Positions 7,703 through 18,000 of a DNA stretch of 64,000 bases are shown piece by piece. A program made the translations under genes and the position numbers. The notes beneath the pieces are model-generated. The model had not been told where the DNA came from and did not search any database. It saw nothing but the letters and a program-made list of their open reading frames with translations. Numbering within the stretch: position 1 is the first letter of the stretch; the number at the start of each line of letters is the position of its first letter. The DNA is taken from NCBI RefSeq assembly GCF_003410055.1, contig NZ_QUZK01000014.1:153786-217785 (forward strand), given 5' to 3'. The DNA is from Wenzhouxiangella sediminis. Lineage in GTDB: Bacteria > Pseudomonadota > Gammaproteobacteria > Xanthomonadales > Wenzhouxiangellaceae.

Positions 7703-9562
7703 TCAGATGGCCAGTGACTTGACGCGCTTGCGGCCGCCGTAAATGAGTGTGACCACGCCGCGCGTGCCGAGAATGGCCGTGAACATGGAGGTGACGATAC
7801 CCAGGCTCAGCGTGACCGCGAAGCCCTTGATCGGACCGGTGCCGAACATGAACAGCACGATGGCCGCGATCAGGGTCGTGACGTTGGCATCGGCAATGGT
7901 CGAGAAGGCTTTCTCGTAGCCGGCCCGGATCGATGCCTGAGGGGTATTGCCGTTGCGCAACTCCTCACGTATGCGCTCGAAGATCAGCACGTTGGCGTCA
8001 ACCGCCATACCCACCGTCAGCACGATACCGGCGATACCCGGCAGCGTCAGGGTGGCACCCAGCAACGACAGCAGCGCCACGATGAGCACGAGGTTGGCGG
8101 TCAGCGCCAGGTTGGCGATCAGCCCGAAAACCTTGTAATAGAGCGCCATGACGACCAGCACCAGCGCGAAGCCGATGATGACCGACTGGAAACCCTGGTC
8201 GATGTTGTCCTGACCGAGGCTCGGGCCGACGGTGCGCTCTTCGATGATCTGCATCGGGGCGGCCAGCGCGCCTGCGCGCAGCAGCATGGCCAGCTGGGCC
8301 GCCTCGGTGGCCGAACCCAGGCCGGTCGTCTGGAAACGCTTGCCGAAGGGTTCGCGAGTCACCGCGGCGGAGATCACTTCCTCGACGCGGCGAGTCGAGT
8401 GGACTTCCTCGCCGTCGACCATGCGCGTTTCCGGACGGTATTCGATGAATACCACCGCCATGCGGTTGCCGACGTTCTCGGTGGTGTGCTCCAGCATGCG
8501 GCGCGCCCCCTCGCCGTCGAGCGTGACCACGACGTTGGGCTGGCCCGACTGCTGGTCGAAACCAGCGGCTGCGCCGATCAGGTTTTCGCCGGAAGCGATG
8601 ACCTCACGCGAGAGCAGGATCGGCTGGTCGTTGCGATCGTAGTAAAGCTTGGAGCCCGGCGGTACCCGCCCGGTGCGTTCGGCCTCGTAGGGATCGTTCT
8701 GCTCGTCGACGGCACGATACTCGACGGTCGCCGTCGCACCCAGCACCCGCTTGGCCTGTGCGGTGTCCTGCACGCCCGGCAACTGGACGACGATGCGGTT
8801 GGCGCCCTGCTGCTGGATCACCGGCTCGGCCACACCGAGCTCGTTGACGCGGTTGCGCAGGGTCGTCATGTTCTGCTCGAGCGCGTTCTGCTGGATCTCC
8901 TGCAGGTAGGTCTCGGTGACCGAAGCGCGCAGATTGAAGGTCTGGCCGGCATCGACCGATTCGATGGCCAGGCCCTCGGTTTCGCTCTCGATAAGCTCCC
9001 GCGCCTCGCTTCGATGCTCGGCAGTGCGCAGCTCGACGACCAGGTTTTCGCCCGAAACGCGAACCGAGCGGTAGCGGATCCCGGCATCGCGCAACAGATT
9101 CCGGACCGACTCGACGTAGTTGTTGAGGCGCTGCGTCTTGGCCGCTTCCATGTCGACCTGCATCAGGAAGTGCACCCCGCCCTGCAGGTCGAGACCGAGC
9201 ACCATGGGTTCGGCACCCAGAGTCGACAGCCAGGACGGTGTGGCGGGCGCGAGATTGAGCGCCACCACGTAGTCATCGCCGAAGGATTCCCTGAGCGCAT
9301 CGGCCGCTCGCAGTTGCCGGTCGCTGCTGTCGAGCCGTACCAGCACGCGCTGGGACGAGAAATCCACCGGGCCGTGTTCGACACCGGCCGATTCCAGGGA
9401 CCGCTCGACTTCGCCGACGATTTCCGGCTGCAGGTCGAAACCGCGCGAAGAGGAAACCTGCACGGCGGGGTCATCGCCGTAGATGTTGGGCAGGGCGTAA
9501 ACGAGGCCCAGGCCGAGCACGATGATCAGCAGGGCGTACTTCCAGGGTGGGAATCGATTCAT
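7703..9562 (-). CDS. secD: Protein translocase subunit SecD
   Basis: SecD (619 residues) is the larger subunit of the proton-driven SecDF export motor. The N-terminal membrane span (about residues 8-24) is followed by the large periplasmic P1 region, then by five membrane spans in the last 170 residues. Signatures include LGLDLQGGVHFLM at about residue 120, GVAEPVIQQQG, the GLGSATEAAQLAMLLRAGAL segment and GMAVDANVLIFERIREE near the conserved acidic residues of the proton path. The length and gene order are normal. Bases 9563-9615 separate it from yajC upstream. Confidence 0.97.
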   Translation of the reverse strand: MNRFPPWKYALLIIVLGLGLVYALPNIYGDDPAVQVSSSRGFDLQPEIVGEVERSLESAGVEHGPVDFSSQRVLVRLDSSDRQLRAADALRESFGDDYVVALNLAPATPSWLSTLGAEPMVLGLDLQGGVHFLMQVDMEAAKTQRLNNYVESVRNLLRDAGIRYRSVRVSGENLVVELRTAEHRSEARELIESETEGLAIESVDAGQTFNLRASVTETYLQEIQQNALEQNMTTLRNRVNELGVAEPVIQQQGANRIVVQLPGVQDTAQAKRVLGATATVEYRAVDEQNDPYEAERTGRVPPGSKLYYDRNDQPILLSREVIASGENLIGAAAGFDQQSGQPNVVVTLDGEGARRMLEHTTENVGNRMAVVFIEYRPETRMVDGEEVHSTRRVEEVISAAVTREPFGKRFQTTGLGSATEAAQLAMLLRAGALAAPMQIIEERTVGPSLGQDNIDQGFQSVIIGFALVLVVMALYYKVFGLIANLALTANLVLIVALLSLLGATLTLPGIAGIVLTVGMAVDANVLIFERIREELRNGNTPQASIRAGYEKAFSTIADANVTTLIAAIVLFMFGTGPIKGFAVTLSLGIVTSMFTAILGTRGVVTLIYGGRKRVKSLAI

Positions 9563-9615
9563 GGGCTAGTCAGTCGTTGTTTCTGTTTCTTGTGGCCAGG
9601 CTGGCGCGAAGGGCG

Positions 9616-9948
9616 TCAGTTGGACGAGTCGATCGTTCCCTTCGGCACGACCTGGGCGACGGAGTGACGCTGCAGCTTGATGACGACGCCGTCGGTCAGC
9701 TCAAGCGATACGAAGCTTTCGCCCACCTCGGTGATCTTGCCGAGCATGCCGCCGGCGGTCACCACTTCGTCGCCGGCCGAAAGGCCCGCAACCAATTCAC
9801 GGTGCTGCTTGTTGCGCTTCATCTGGGGGCGAATCAGCAGGAACCAGAAAATGACGACGATCAGGATCAGCGGCAGGAGGCTGCTGAGCATCGAGGGCGC
9901 CTGCTGTGCGGCGTCCTGCGCCATCGCGCTGGAGATCAGAAAATCCAT
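9616..9948 (-). CDS. yajC: Preprotein translocase accessory subunit YajC
   Basis: YajC (110 residues) is a small single-span inner-membrane protein that co-purifies with SecDF. One hydrophobic span lies at about residues 22-40 (LSSLLPLILIVVIFWFLLI), followed by RPQMKRNKQHRELVAGLSAGDEVVTAGGM, the family signature. I chose the ATG at 9948 because GAGGA precedes it by about 8 bases. The open frame extends upstream but has no support there. yajC usually follows tgt; here a 31-kb block separates them, so yajC must use its own promoter in 9949-10073 or read-through from the giant operon. Confidence 0.95.
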   Translation of the reverse strand: MDFLISSAMAQDAAQQAPSMLSSLLPLILIVVIFWFLLIRPQMKRNKQHRELVAGLSAGDEVVTAGGMLGKITEVGESFVSLELTDGVVIKLQRHSVAQVVPKGTIDSSN

Positions 9949-10073
9949 AGGTGTTTCCTCAAAGAAGCTGTTGGCGTCTGCAGTTATCTGGGGTCCATTG
10001 CGGACGGATACAAACGCGCAATTATTGCACAGGTAACCCGGCGCGGCCAGATCGATGCGGCCGACAAGCGGCG

Positions 10074-10116
10074 GAGCGGCCGGCACGGAATCGCGATGAT
10101 TCCGTGCCGGCCGCTC
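10074..10116. terminator. Perfect 19-bp stem hairpin between the giant operon and yajC
   Basis: The arms 10074-10092 and 10098-10116 (starting GAGCGGCCGGCACGG on the left) are exact reverse complements with a 5-base loop GCGAT. The hairpin begins 4 bp after the stop codon of the 1635-aa gene in the direction of its transcription. Neither strand shows a T-tract after the stem, so it is not a textbook intrinsic terminator. It could stabilise the 3' end of the 31-kb transcript, attenuate read-through into yajC-secDF, or be a REP-like palindrome. Confidence 0.6.
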
Positions 10117-10119
10117 CCA

Positions 10120-13100
10120 TCAGTAGATTTCGGGCGTGAAACGATTCCGATAGATGACGTCGGCGGCGCCGAAGCGCAGCAGCAGTCGATCGATCCACAC
10201 GTCAACCGGTGCGCTATCGTCGGCCACAACCGTGTACTCGACCCGCGCCGACACCGAACCGGCCGGCATTTCGGGCAGTCGCCGGAACATGGCGCGCCAC
10301 TGTCCCGCACCGTGGGGCACGGACTCGATGGATTCGATCTGCCCCGTCGATGTGCCGGCACAACCCGCCTGGGGATAGAAGGTGGCGCGGGCGGTGACTT
10401 GGGGTGCGGTCCCGAACGCCTGGTTGACCAGCACGTGCGCGCCGAGCGAGACCAGCCCGGAGCGCCCCGACACACTCACGCACTGGCTCGCGCCGTAAGT
10501 CGAGGCACTGCCGCCGGGATGCTGCACGCGAAGGGCGCCCGAACTCACCAGGGCGTCGGCGTCGGCCGCCGACCAGCGGATTTCGCCGCCACCCGGTGTG
10601 GCGTCGAGCAGCCACTGCCCTGCGGTTCCATCCAGGTTGGGGTTGCGCAGCACGTTGGTGGCGGCGACTTCGAAGTCCTGCTTGAAGTCCACGCCCTGTG
10701 TGCCGTCACCGGCGCCGTCGAGCTGATTGTTGTCGAAGTCGCGGATCTCCCCACAAGCCACCAGACGGTAGCGGCCGGCTGGCAAGGCCTGATCGCCGTC
10801 GAGCCGCACCACCGAGCGCTTGCGCGCCGCCTGGTAGGAGACCAGCGCATCCAGGGCAAAATCGCCGGGCTGGTCGCAATCCGGATCCCCGCCGCCGTCG
10901 AGATCGAACAGCCGGTAGTTGTCTGCATTGTTCGCCGCGCCCGGATCGGTGCCGCCGGCGGAGGTGAACACGCCGCGGGAAAACTCCGGCAGCAGCTGGG
11001 TAATCGCCGCCTCGGTAGGCAACGGCTGACCGACGTCGCCATACTCCGTCGCGTGCGTGGACAGCACGCGAACAACCTGCGGGGGCTCGGTCGGAAGCTC
11101 ACCCTGCCCGAAGGCGAAGAAGCTGGCATTGTCGAACCAGGCCGTCAGCGGGAAAGCCTCTCCCGAGGGGAAGGAGAGATCGAGCGAGATCAGGACCGAA
11201 CCGGCTCCGGCGACCGCACCGGGCGAGATCGAGGTGCTCAGCGGTATCCAGGCACCGCCGGTATCGCCCTCGACGGCATTGGAGACGAAGCCCTGCAGGG
11301 TGTCTCCGCAGCCGGCGCCGCTGTGGAAGGTCATCGAAGCAGTGGCCGCCACCGGATTCGGATCGGTGCCGATGTCGTCGAGCCGCACTCGCGCCTGCAG
11401 CGCATAACCGGCCTGGACGCCCGAATCGAGATTGACGCAACGCGAGACCGCGTATTCGGTGGGATCGCCGTCGGCCACCTCGATCACCACTGAACCGGAG
11501 GTCGCGATTTCGTCGATGTCGACATCCGGCGCGTGGACGATCTGTCCGACATTGACGCCCCAATTCGCCGCGGACAGCGCTTCATCGAAATTGGGGTTGG
11601 GCAACTGGTTGTCCCAGGAGACGGTGAACGGCAGACCGAAGTGCCCCCCGACCACCCCGTCGGCGTCACCGTCCAGGCCATTGCCGTTGAAGTCTTCGAG
11701 GGCCTCGCAAGCCACGATCGTGTAGTCGCCCGCGGGCAGTCCGGTGGGATCGGCGACGCGCAACACGGTATGCCGGTCCGAACCCACGTAGTCGGCCTGC
11801 GCGAGCTCGCCGCTGTCCGGTGAGGCGCAGGAGACCATCGCCGGGTCGACGAAGCCGGCCAGCAGCCTGAAGTTGCCCAGGTCGCCGGCCGAGCCGGCTT
11901 CCATGGGCTTGTCGAAGCGAACGATCAGCTGGGTGACAGCACTGTCGATCGCAGCGCCTGGTGTCAGGGCCGCGCCGTTGGGCCCGGCCACCGCCGTGAC
12001 ATCACGAACCGTCGGCGAGGTGACATCGTCACCCACACCGAAAGGCCCGATGGTCTGCACGGCGCCGGCATTGCCTGCGGTGTCGATCGCGCGGATGTGG
12101 AACCACCACAGGCCGTCGTCGAGTACATCGCTGCTCACGGCCGTGGCCCCGGGACCGAGATCCAGGTCGGTGTTCGGCTCACTGTCGGGCACCTGGTTGA
12201 ATGCGTAGCTGTACCCGGCCAGGCCGCTGGGCGCGTCACCCTGGTCGATCGCCGCCGTCCAGATCACATCGATGATGTTATCGGGAATGGCCGGCTCACC
12301 GGCTTCGTGGCTGGTGCTGTCGAGCCCGGTCGGGCCGGTCGGCGCGGTGGCGTCGATCCACAACGGCCCCAGCGAAACCTTGGCTGAACAGTTGCCCGCG
12401 TTGTCACAGCTGCGCAAGTGGAACCAGTGGTCCGTTCCATCCGCCAGCGGCACGGAGACGGCCTGGTGGGGATCGCTGGTCTGGGGCACGTCGATCTGCT
12501 CGTCGGGCTCGGTCTGAGGGCCGCGCGAGAAGCTGACCGAGTAACCGGCCAGGCCGGAGCCCGGGTTGAGGCCCGTCGGATCGAGATCCTGCGCCCCGCT
12601 CCAGTTGACGGTGACCTCGGCCAGCGGGCTCCAGGTTTCCACATCGTGCGTCGGGCTTTCGAGCAGTGGATTCTCGGGTGCAAGCAAGTCGCGCGCGAAA
12701 ACGCTGACGGCCTGGTCGAACCGGGCGGCGACGTAGATGTGCGCATCGTCCGGGCTGACGGCCACCCCGGTGGCGCCCCACAGTCCGGTCACGCCGCCGA
12801 TATCGTTGCGCTTGACCTCCTCGAAGGTCAGGTTGCCGTACTCGGCGCTGCCCGAATCGGTCTCGCGCCGCAGCGTCGTGAGGGTTCCCGGCTCGGGTTC
12901 GGTGCCGTCCGCGCTCGAGGCCACGTAGACCAGTGCGCCGTCGTTGCTCAAGACAAGGCTCAGCGGCGCATCGAGGCCTGAAACGTCGCCGCTGCCCGAT
13001 TCGAGCACCTGCTGCATGGTCAGCGCGCCGGCGCCGGAGCGGGCCAGGACGGCGACACTGTTGCTGTCGCGCCCGGTGACGTAGAGATGGGCATCGTCGG

Positions 13101-15027
13101 GCGCAAGGGCGAGACTCGACGGCGCGCTGAAGCCGTTGAACGCCCCGGCCCCGCTGACGTGGCGGGTGACAAAGGTAAGCTGACCATGGGCATCGGGGTC
13201 GGCATTGCGGTTGAAGATCGCCACCGCGTTGTCCGCCTGACCGGCGACGTAAACCTGCGCATCGTCGCTCGGGAGCGCCAGCGAGGACGCATTGGCAATG
13301 CCGTCGACGACATTGCCGAGCGGGTCGGTATCGCCGCTCGCAAGCGTTTGCCGGTAGAGCAGTTCACCCGTTACGGCATCGCGCGAGAAAACCAGCACCC
13401 GACCCGGCCCTCCGGCAGCGGCCACGTAAACGTTGGCGCCGTCGTGCGAGACCGCCAGGTCCCTGGGTCCGTCGAGACCTGCGATGGGGTCGGTCTGCGA
13501 GGGTTCGGGATCATCCCCTTCGAAGAGCACCTGGCTGACGGTGAGCTCGCCGTAGGTCGGCGAGCCGTCGTCGGCGTCGCGCTCGAAGGCCACGATCGCG
13601 TCGTCGGCCTGGGCGACGGCGTAGAGGTGCGCGCCGTCGTCGGAGACGACCAGTCCCGCGAAGCCGTTGACGCCGTCGATGGCGCGGTCGCTGGCGGTAT
13701 TGACCAGAAAATCGGTCACGGCAAGGGTCTGGACGGCCTGCAGGCGACCGCTGTCGGCATTGCGGGAGAAAACGACGATCTCGTCGGCGGTGCGTGAGGC
13801 TACGTAGACCTGGCCGCCGTCCGGGCTGGCCACGGTGATGTCGGAAGGATCGCTCATGCCGTCGACCGTCACGCCGTTCTCCTGGGTTTCCACATGCACC
13901 AGGGTCTGGACCGAATCGACGATCAGGGCGCGACCGCGCGCATCACCCAGGCTGGCCTGGACCGGCGCGCTGAGGTCGACGAAGAAGTCGCGCGCCTGGT
14001 CGTTGCTTCCGTTGCCCAGCACGGTGACCGGGATCTGGCCGCTTTGCTGGCCGGGCGCGAAATTGAGCGTACCGCTGTCGGCGACGTAGTCGGTGCCGGC
14101 CGAGGCGCTGCCGTTGGCGGTCGCCCAGTCCACCGATACCGCCTGATCCCAGGTCGCCGACAGGCTGACACGGAACACCGCCTGGCGGGTGGACCCCACC
14201 GGCGGCTCGACGACGGTGACGTCCTCGATGAAGAGTTCGGGCAGCGTGTTGTCATCCATGATCACGGCCTCGCCCTGCCACTTGAACAGCGCCACACCGT
14301 CGGAAGGATTACTGATCTCCGCGTAGAAACGGCGATTGCCGTCCGGGTCGTCGTTGCCGCAGACCTCGACCTCGACGGTGGTCGAGAGATTGCCGGGCTG
14401 AATGGTCCCGGACCCGAAATCATCCAGATAGTCGGCACCGCCGCTGCAATCGGCAGCGCCGGTGGCGGCGTCGGCACCGTCGCCGTCGCGTGTCGCCCAG
14501 TCGAAAGTGACCGGTTCCTCGAGCGCCTGCGGTATGGAGACGGTAAATGCACCGATCGTGGTGGTACCGGCATCGCCTTCGGCAATGTCGATGTCGTCGA
14601 TGCTGAGCGCCACCAGGCCCTGGAGGCTCTCCGGATCCAGGTCCATCCGGCGCGCCATGCCCTGCTCGCCGATCTCGATCATCGCCACGGCCTGTGCATC
14701 GAGGTACACCATCGCTTCGTCGCCCGTGCGTGCCGTACCGGGAATCCGCGCCCCGGTGGAGTGCATCGGCACCCGCAGCGCGTACTGGCTGCCCAGCGAC
14801 GGATCCGAGTTGAGCTCGTAGCGAGCGATGGGATCGTCCCAGTCGGGTATGTGCAGGGTCAGTTCGCCCTCGGCCACCGGTTCACCGAACCAGCTCACCT
14901 GCCCGTAGAGCACGTGATCCGGTTCGGAGATCGAAGCCTGCAAGCCACCGGCAAGACAGCCGGCGAGGATGAGCAGTGCTGGCGCGATGTTCAGCCGGCC
15001 AGTTCGGCCGCGTGATGTCCCGGTCAT
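10120..15027 (-). CDS. 1635-aa exported multidomain protein: Calx-beta, beta-propeller, Ig-like and jelly-roll modules
   Basis: Last gene of the 31-kb block, 2 bp after the 2782-aa gene. The N-terminus has a hydrophobic segment ending in the lipobox-like LAGC (Cys24), so it may be a lipoprotein or may carry an ordinary signal peptide. Domains by eye: a short module with LYGQVSWFGEPV (35-135); two Calx-beta domains (about 140-258 and 263-372), each with the FDWAT or VDWAT core; a lactonase/YncE-like propeller (about 373-785) with blades such as DDAHIYVAARFDQAVSVFARD; Fn3-like segments (about 793-993); then a duplicated pair of an Ig-like (Big_5-type) domain and a carbohydrate-binding-like jelly roll (about 1003-1300 and 1316-1635). 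The tail DVIYRNRF resembles the C-terminus of the 5018-aa protein. No catalytic motif was seen. Probably surface or extracellular; function unknown. Confidence 0.85.
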   Translation of the reverse strand: MTGTSRGRTGRLNIAPALLILAGCLAGGLQASISEPDHVLYGQVSWFGEPVAEGELTLHIPDWDDPIARYELNSDPSLGSQYALRVPMHSTGARIPGTARTGDEAMVYLDAQAVAMIEIGEQGMARRMDLDPESLQGLVALSIDDIDIAEGDAGTTTIGAFTVSIPQALEEPVTFDWATRDGDGADAATGAADCSGGADYLDDFGSGTIQPGNLSTTVEVEVCGNDDPDGNRRFYAEISNPSDGVALFKWQGEAVIMDDNTLPELFIEDVTVVEPPVGSTRQAVFRVSLSATWDQAVSVDWATANGSASAGTDYVADSGTLNFAPGQQSGQIPVTVLGNGSNDQARDFFVDLSAPVQASLGDARGRALIVDSVQTLVHVETQENGVTVDGMSDPSDITVASPDGGQVYVASRTADEIVVFSRNADSGRLQAVQTLAVTDFLVNTASDRAIDGVNGFAGLVVSDDGAHLYAVAQADDAIVAFERDADDGSPTYGELTVSQVLFEGDDPEPSQTDPIAGLDGPRDLAVSHDGANVYVAAAGGPGRVLVFSRDAVTGELLYRQTLASGDTDPLGNVVDGIANASSLALPSDDAQVYVAGQADNAVAIFNRNADPDAHGQLTFVTRHVSGAGAFNGFSAPSSLALAPDDAHLYVTGRDSNSVAVLARSGAGALTMQQVLESGSGDVSGLDAPLSLVLSNDGALVYVASSADGTEPEPGTLTTLRRETDSGSAEYGNLTFEEVKRNDIGGVTGLWGATGVAVSPDDAHIYVAARFDQAVSVFARDLLAPENPLLESPTHDVETWSPLAEVTVNWSGAQDLDPTGLNPGSGLAGYSVSFSRGPQTEPDEQIDVPQTSDPHQAVSVPLADGTDHWFHLRSCDNAGNCSAKVSLGPLWIDATAPTGPTGLDSTSHEAGEPAIPDNIIDVIWTAAIDQGDAPSGLAGYSYAFNQVPDSEPNTDLDLGPGATAVSSDVLDDGLWWFHIRAIDTAGNAGAVQTIGPFGVGDDVTSPTVRDVTAVAGPNGAALTPGAAIDSAVTQLIVRFDKPMEAGSAGDLGNFRLLAGFVDPAMVSCASPDSGELAQADYVGSDRHTVLRVADPTGLPAGDYTIVACEALEDFNGNGLDGDADGVVGGHFGLPFTVSWDNQLPNPNFDEALSAANWGVNVGQIVHAPDVDIDEIATSGSVVIEVADGDPTEYAVSRCVNLDSGVQAGYALQARVRLDDIGTDPNPVAATASMTFHSGAGCGDTLQGFVSNAVEGDTGGAWIPLSTSISPGAVAGAGSVLISLDLSFPSGEAFPLTAWFDNASFFAFGQGELPTEPPQVVRVLSTHATEYGDVGQPLPTEAAITQLLPEFSRGVFTSAGGTDPGAANNADNYRLFDLDGGGDPDCDQPGDFALDALVSYQAARKRSVVRLDGDQALPAGRYRLVACGEIRDFDNNQLDGAGDGTQGVDFKQDFEVAATNVLRNPNLDGTAGQWLLDATPGGGEIRWSAADADALVSSGALRVQHPGGSASTYGASQCVSVSGRSGLVSLGAHVLVNQAFGTAPQVTARATFYPQAGCAGTSTGQIESIESVPHGAGQWRAMFRRLPEMPAGSVSARVEYTVVADDSAPVDVWIDRLLLRFGAADVIYRNRFTPEIY

Positions 15028-15029
15028 GA

Positions 15030-18000
15030 TCAGTTACCCGAATAAGAATAGGTCGTGAAGAAAATGCGGATGTCGCTGACACCTTCGCCGTCGCGCTCTT
15101 CCGTGTCCGGAATCGGCGCGCCCTCGATGAAAGTGTCGAGCCCCTCATCCGGATCGGCCAGCAGGCTGCCTCCCGGAATGATGAGCATCCACTCGCGGTT
15201 CCACACCGAGCGGCCGATCAGGCGGCTGTCGGCGATCACCTGCGTGTCGTCGAAGGGCTCGGTGAAATGGTGTGCCCGGAACTGCGAGTAGCGACGAACC
15301 TCGTTGAAAGCGTTCGACAGCGTGTCGGCCAGCGGCAGCCAGTTGGCGTTCTGCAGCTCTTGCGAGCCGATCGGGAACGGCACCGGCAACACTTGGTCGA
15401 TCACCTGCCAGTCCCGCGTGCGGAAGTCGTCGTAGGACGGGGAACGCAGCACATCGGCGCCCGTGGGGAACAGGTAAATGCGCGGCGTCTCGCTCAGCGG
15501 CAGTCCGGCGTAGTCCCTGAACCAGGTTCCGACCGAACGCACGCGAGTCGAGAAGCGCGAGGCATCGTAGGCGCTGTCGCCCGGGCCCAGGGGCCAGTGG
15601 AAGAAGTTGAGGCCGAAGCTGACCGTCGTCGGGAATCGGAACACCAGGGCCGGCAGGGGTCCGGCCGATTCCGGCTGCGGCGGCCGCGCGAAGCGGCGGA
15701 ATTCCTCGAGCTGCCACAGGTCGTCGACTCGGGCGTTCTCGAGAATCCTCTGCCATTGTTCGTCGCCCTCCGGGGTGTCCTCGATGCGGAACAACTCGCG
15801 CCTGAGCGAGAAACGGTTGGTCTCGATCTGCGGGTTGTTGAAGCCCATCTGGCCCTTGAGCACTTCGAAGTTGGCCGCCATGCGGCCGAGCGGGTCGGCC
15901 AGGCCACGCGAACCCGGCACCGGGTCGCCACCGAGAATCTGGCCGAGCGAACGTTCGCGCACGATATCGGTGAGGAAGCGACGACCGGCCCGGCTGTCGC
16001 TGCCGAGCAGATTGGTGTCGTAATCGTAGGCAGTTGCCGCCAGGTAGGCATAGCGAGCCGCAAGATCGAAAGCGGCGCGGTACTTCTGCAAGGCATCGTT
16101 GCGGAACACCCGGAACGCCATGTCCTTGTAGCGGTGTTCCTGCACCGCCGCAGCGCCGTTCTTGCGGAACTGCACGAGCTCCGCCATGATCCGCTGCCCC
16201 TTTGCCAGCTCCTCGAGATACTTGCGGTAGAGCTGCTGGATGGCCTCGGCGCGCGAGAACATCTCCATGCGCAACACCGGTTCTCGCCGGAGCATCTCGT
16301 CGAACTGACCGCGCATGTTGAAAAGTTCCAGGCGCGAGTCCAGCACCTGCGTTTCCAGCGCCGCCAGTTGCGAAACGTCCTGGGCGGTGGCCCCGGTCAC
16401 GTTGGCCGCGATCTCAAGTCCCTCACCGATCGCGTCGGTCACCGAGTTGACGCTCACGCTGGCCGTCTTCATCGTGCATCGCGCCACCGAAAGCGTGTCG
16501 CCGCCGGCGGCAACGCCGACGATGATCGACTTGGGAATGCACTCCGAGGAGCGATCCATGATGGCGGCGGCCAGGTTGCCGGCGGCCTTGACCGCCTTGG
16601 CGCTCTGGTTGAGCGTCTGAACGGCGATGTTGATCTGGTTGAGCGTTCGCCGCTCGTTGTTGGCGATCTGAAGTTGCTCGTTGCGCAGGTTGTAGGTCGC
16701 CTCGATCGTATCCACCAGGTCGGAGATGTCCGAACGCAGGTTCTCGTACTGGACGATCGAGCGCTGCAGATCGATTCGCGCCATGAACATGTCGTGGAGC
16801 ACGTTCTGGATCGAGCCGGTGGCCCTACGCTGGCCGGTCCACTCCGGCGGCTTGCCGAAGGTGAAACCGAACGCGGGCGAATCGTAGGTGACCATCTCCA
16901 CGGTCAGGTCGTCGCCTTCCGGAGGCGGACCCAGAGCGCAACCGCTGCCCAGCGGCGAGGAGTCGCAGTTGTCCTCCCAGAACGGGGCGTCCTCGTCGAA
17001 GCCGAAGTAGTTCACGCCGCCCGGCAGTGGGTCGTAGCTGGCGTCGAAGCGATTGATCTCGACGTCGCCCTCGATATCGAAGCCCTCCAGCAACCCGGTG
17101 TCCTTTCCGGCCATCTCCAGGACATCGATGTACTGGTAGTGGTAGACGTCGGGCCCGTCATAACCGGCCGGGTAGAGACCGCCGGGTCCGACATCGTCGG
17201 CGTAGGGATAGCCGAAGATCTCGATCAGGCGGTTCTTGTAGTTGCGTTCGTTGGCGCGGGAATTGGCCGCCAGGTCGTCGACGCTGTCCTGGTTGAAACG
17301 CAGCATGCGATTGAGCTGGTTGGCGAAATCCCAGACCTTGACGGCATTCTCCAGGGCGCCCACGGCACGATCGTAGACCTGCTCGAAGTGCGTCTTGCCG
17401 TAGCGATCGACCTGGATCGGGTCGATATCGAACGGCACGACGCCCTTGGCCAGACCCAGGGGATTGAGCCCGCGGTCGGCCTGGTCGAGTTGCTGCTGGA
17501 TGGAATCGAAGTTCGAGACGATTTCCTCCAGTTCCTCGACCGTGGTGCGGTCCACCTTCTGGATACCGAAGTTGCCCGGATCAGGATCTTCGTCGGGCAG
17601 GATCGCGTTACCGACCACCCAGTCGAAATAGGCACCCTGCCCCGCCCGGCGAGCCCACTCGGACAGACCCCAGGCGCGTTCGGGATCGTCGTCCTTGTAG
17701 CCCTGCCACTGTGCAGCCGGATCCTCCACGTAGAACTGGCGGTAGGTCAGGTTGACGATCTCGGCACCGGTTCGCGCCTTGGCCGCGGCCACCTTGGCGA
17801 ACTTGCGCTCGTCGAAGAAATCGACCTGTATCGGAACCCCGGCAACGGGTACGGCCTCCTGCGTCGGCTCCCAGGTAAAGAAGGGGTGCTTGAGCAGCGA
17901 GTAATGCGTCTTCATGGCCGTGAGGTACTGCCCCCAGGCATCGCCGTGCCCCTGCGGGTACTGGATGCGCGCATCGAACTCGTCGATGACGCCATCGGTG

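Noticed and set aside
9547..11493. A 648-codon plus-strand frame across yajC and the end of the 1635-aa gene
   Set aside because: It crosses two real genes and the hairpin between them and shows no protein-like features.
12690..13900. 6-phosphogluconolactonase enzyme activity for the propellers
   Set aside because: The blades resemble the lactonase/YncE repeat pattern, but they sit in exported scaffold-like proteins next to Ig-type domains. Propeller similarity alone does not support an enzyme.
13894..15015. A 373-codon plus-strand frame antisense to the start of the 1635-aa gene
   Set aside because: Same shadow composition as the other antisense frames; the minus strand has Calx-beta domains here.
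15030..17000. Tc-toxin-like shaft in the C-terminal part of the 2782-aa protein
   Set aside because: The long helices recall TcA only in general appearance. No TcB/TcC partner, Rhs core or neuraminidase-like motif was found, so this is kept only as a search suggestion.
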